Assembly: GCF_041435015.1 (NCBI RefSeq)
Contig: NZ_CP107989.1
Coordinates: 620,001 to 684,000, forward strand
Direction: 5' to 3'
Source of the DNA: Streptomyces canus
Lineage (GTDB): Bacteria > Actinomycetota > Actinomycetes > Streptomycetales > Streptomycetaceae
DNA: 64,000 bases
Below, one piece after another: positions 63,274 through 64,000 of this stretch (positions within the stretch are counted from its first letter, which is position 1; the number at the start of each line of letters is the position of its first letter). The notes beneath the pieces were generated by a model. That model was not told where the DNA came from and did not search any database. It saw only the letters and a list, made by a program, of their open reading frames with translations. A program made the translations under genes and the position numbers.

Positions 63274-64000
63274 GCCGCAACGACGCCGCCCCGGGCACCG
63301 TCACCGCTCCACCCGGCCGCATCCACCGACTGCTGTCCCTGCTCTACGTCCAGTGCCTGATCGGTGTGCTTGCCGGGGCTGCCGTCGGCTGGCTGTGGCC
63401 GTCGTTCGGAGCCGACCTGAAGCCCTTGGGCGACGGCTTCATCGCGCTCGTACGCATGATGATCGCACCGGTCATCTTCTGTACCGTCGTCCACGGCATC
63501 GCCTCCATGGGCAACGCGCGCGCCGTCGGCCGGGTCAGCCTCAAGGCGCTGATCTACTTCGAGGTCCTGACCACCGTCGCCATGGTGATCGGCCTGGTCG
63601 TCGTCAACATCGTCCAGCCCGGCAGCGGACTGCACGTCGATCCCTCCACCCTCTCCACCGAGGGCCTGCCGCCGGAGGCGACCCAGAGCCACGAGAGTGT
63701 CGCCGCATTCGTTCTGTCCACCATTCCGGACACCCTGCCGAGCGCGCTGACCGGCCACGAGATCCTGCCGGTGCTGGTGGTCTCGGTCTTGTTCGGCTTC
63801 GGTCTGAACGCCGCCGGCGAGGCGGGTGCGGGGATCACCCAGGGCATCGAGAACCTGTCCAAGGTCCTGTTCACGCTCATCCGCTGGATCATGCGGCTGG
63901 CCCCGGTCGGCGCCTTCGGCTCCATGGCCTTCACCATCGGCAACTACGGCCTGGACACCCTGCGGCACCTCTTCTTGCTGGTCGGCTCCTTCTGGCTCAC
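63270..64000 (+). CDS. DctA-like dicarboxylate:cation symporter (3' end outside window)
   Basis: The ATG at 63270 overlaps the prpF stop. 243 codons are seen before the window ends: LLSLLYVQCLIGVLAGAAVG, FIALVRMMIAPVIFCTVVHG, VSLKALIYFEVLTTVAMVIG and LPVLVVSVLFGFGLNAAGEA are the first membrane helices of DAACS-family transporters such as DctA. About half the usual ~440-460 residues are present; the serine-rich substrate loops lie beyond the edge. Confidence 0.92.
   Translation, partial: MSRNDAAPGTVTAPPGRIHRLLSLLYVQCLIGVLAGAAVGWLWPSFGADLKPLGDGFIALVRMMIAPVIFCTVVHGIASMGNARAVGRVSLKALIYFEVLTTVAMVIGLVVVNIVQPGSGLHVDPSTLSTEGLPPEATQSHESVAAFVLSTIPDTLPSALTGHEILPVLVVSVLFGFGLNAAGEAGAGITQGIENLSKVLFTLIRWIMRLAPVGAFGSMAFTIGNYGLDTLRHLFLLVGSFWL

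Noticed and set aside
1..64000. tRNA, rRNA, riboswitch and secondary-metabolite (PKS/NRPS) content
   Set aside because: None was recognisable by eye on either strand; faint matches were not reported. A covariance-model search would be decisive for small RNAs.

Overview
The window is high-GC actinobacterial DNA, almost certainly from a Streptomyces or close relative. Real genes have G or C at nearly every third codon position, starts are often GTG or TTG with GAGGAG/AAGGAG ribosome sites, and the families are typical of Streptomyces: mycothiol-type ArsC, CelR/CebR-type LacI control of cellulases, Tat-exported glycosidases with lectin tails. No tRNA, rRNA or CRISPR array was seen. It reads like an accessory or arm region: broken genes, remnants and mobile DNA are mixed with catabolic islands.

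Layout. 0-1.6 kb: 3' end of RNase J and a spermidine-synthase-like protein. 1.7-17.8 kb: an arsenic island (arsI, ArsO-like flavoprotein, CgArsR-type arsR, ACR3 efflux pump, second arsR, arsC, decayed trxB). It is split by a 10.2-kb Tn3-family transposon (4308-14515) with 50-bp terminal repeats and the target duplication ATCTA. The transposon carries tnpA, tnpR and a redox cargo (hemerythrin, azoreductase, DoxX, F420/NADP-type reductase, MarR). A 1659-bp IS1380-family element with its own TTAG duplication sits inside the right terminal repeat. 17.8-19.6 kb: a scar of truncated genes around an intact atypical SDR. 19.6-25 kb: cellulose island (5'-truncated GH48, LacI regulator, GH12-CBM2) with two TGGGAGCGCTCCCA-type operators. 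25-29.4 kb: a DUF4097 lipoprotein, a decayed macrodomain-SirTM fusion, an NTF2-like protein and an expansin.

29.5-51.3 kb is the centrepiece: a complete-looking L-fucose island. Two secreted GH29 alpha-L-fucosidases and a GH141-like beta-helix protein would release fucose; an ABC importer takes it up. An operon of mutarotase, aldose dehydrogenase, (broken) lactonase, fuconate dehydratase, SDR and FAH-fold hydrolase would convert it to pyruvate and L-lactate by the non-phosphorylative route. LutABC at the operon end would oxidise the L-lactate to pyruvate. Eight copies of a 15-bp palindrome (consensus ATACATCGGATGTAT) lie only in front of the two fucosidases and in the divergent operon/transporter promoter region. 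That defines a probable regulon of the FadR-type GntR protein encoded after the transporter.

51.5-64 kb: an MFS transporter and AraC regulator, an FMO-SDR-aldehyde dehydrogenase operon, a decayed TPR gene, an alanine-dehydrogenase-like enzyme, a fatty acid desaturase, and a LysR/PrpF/DctA module that runs off the right edge.
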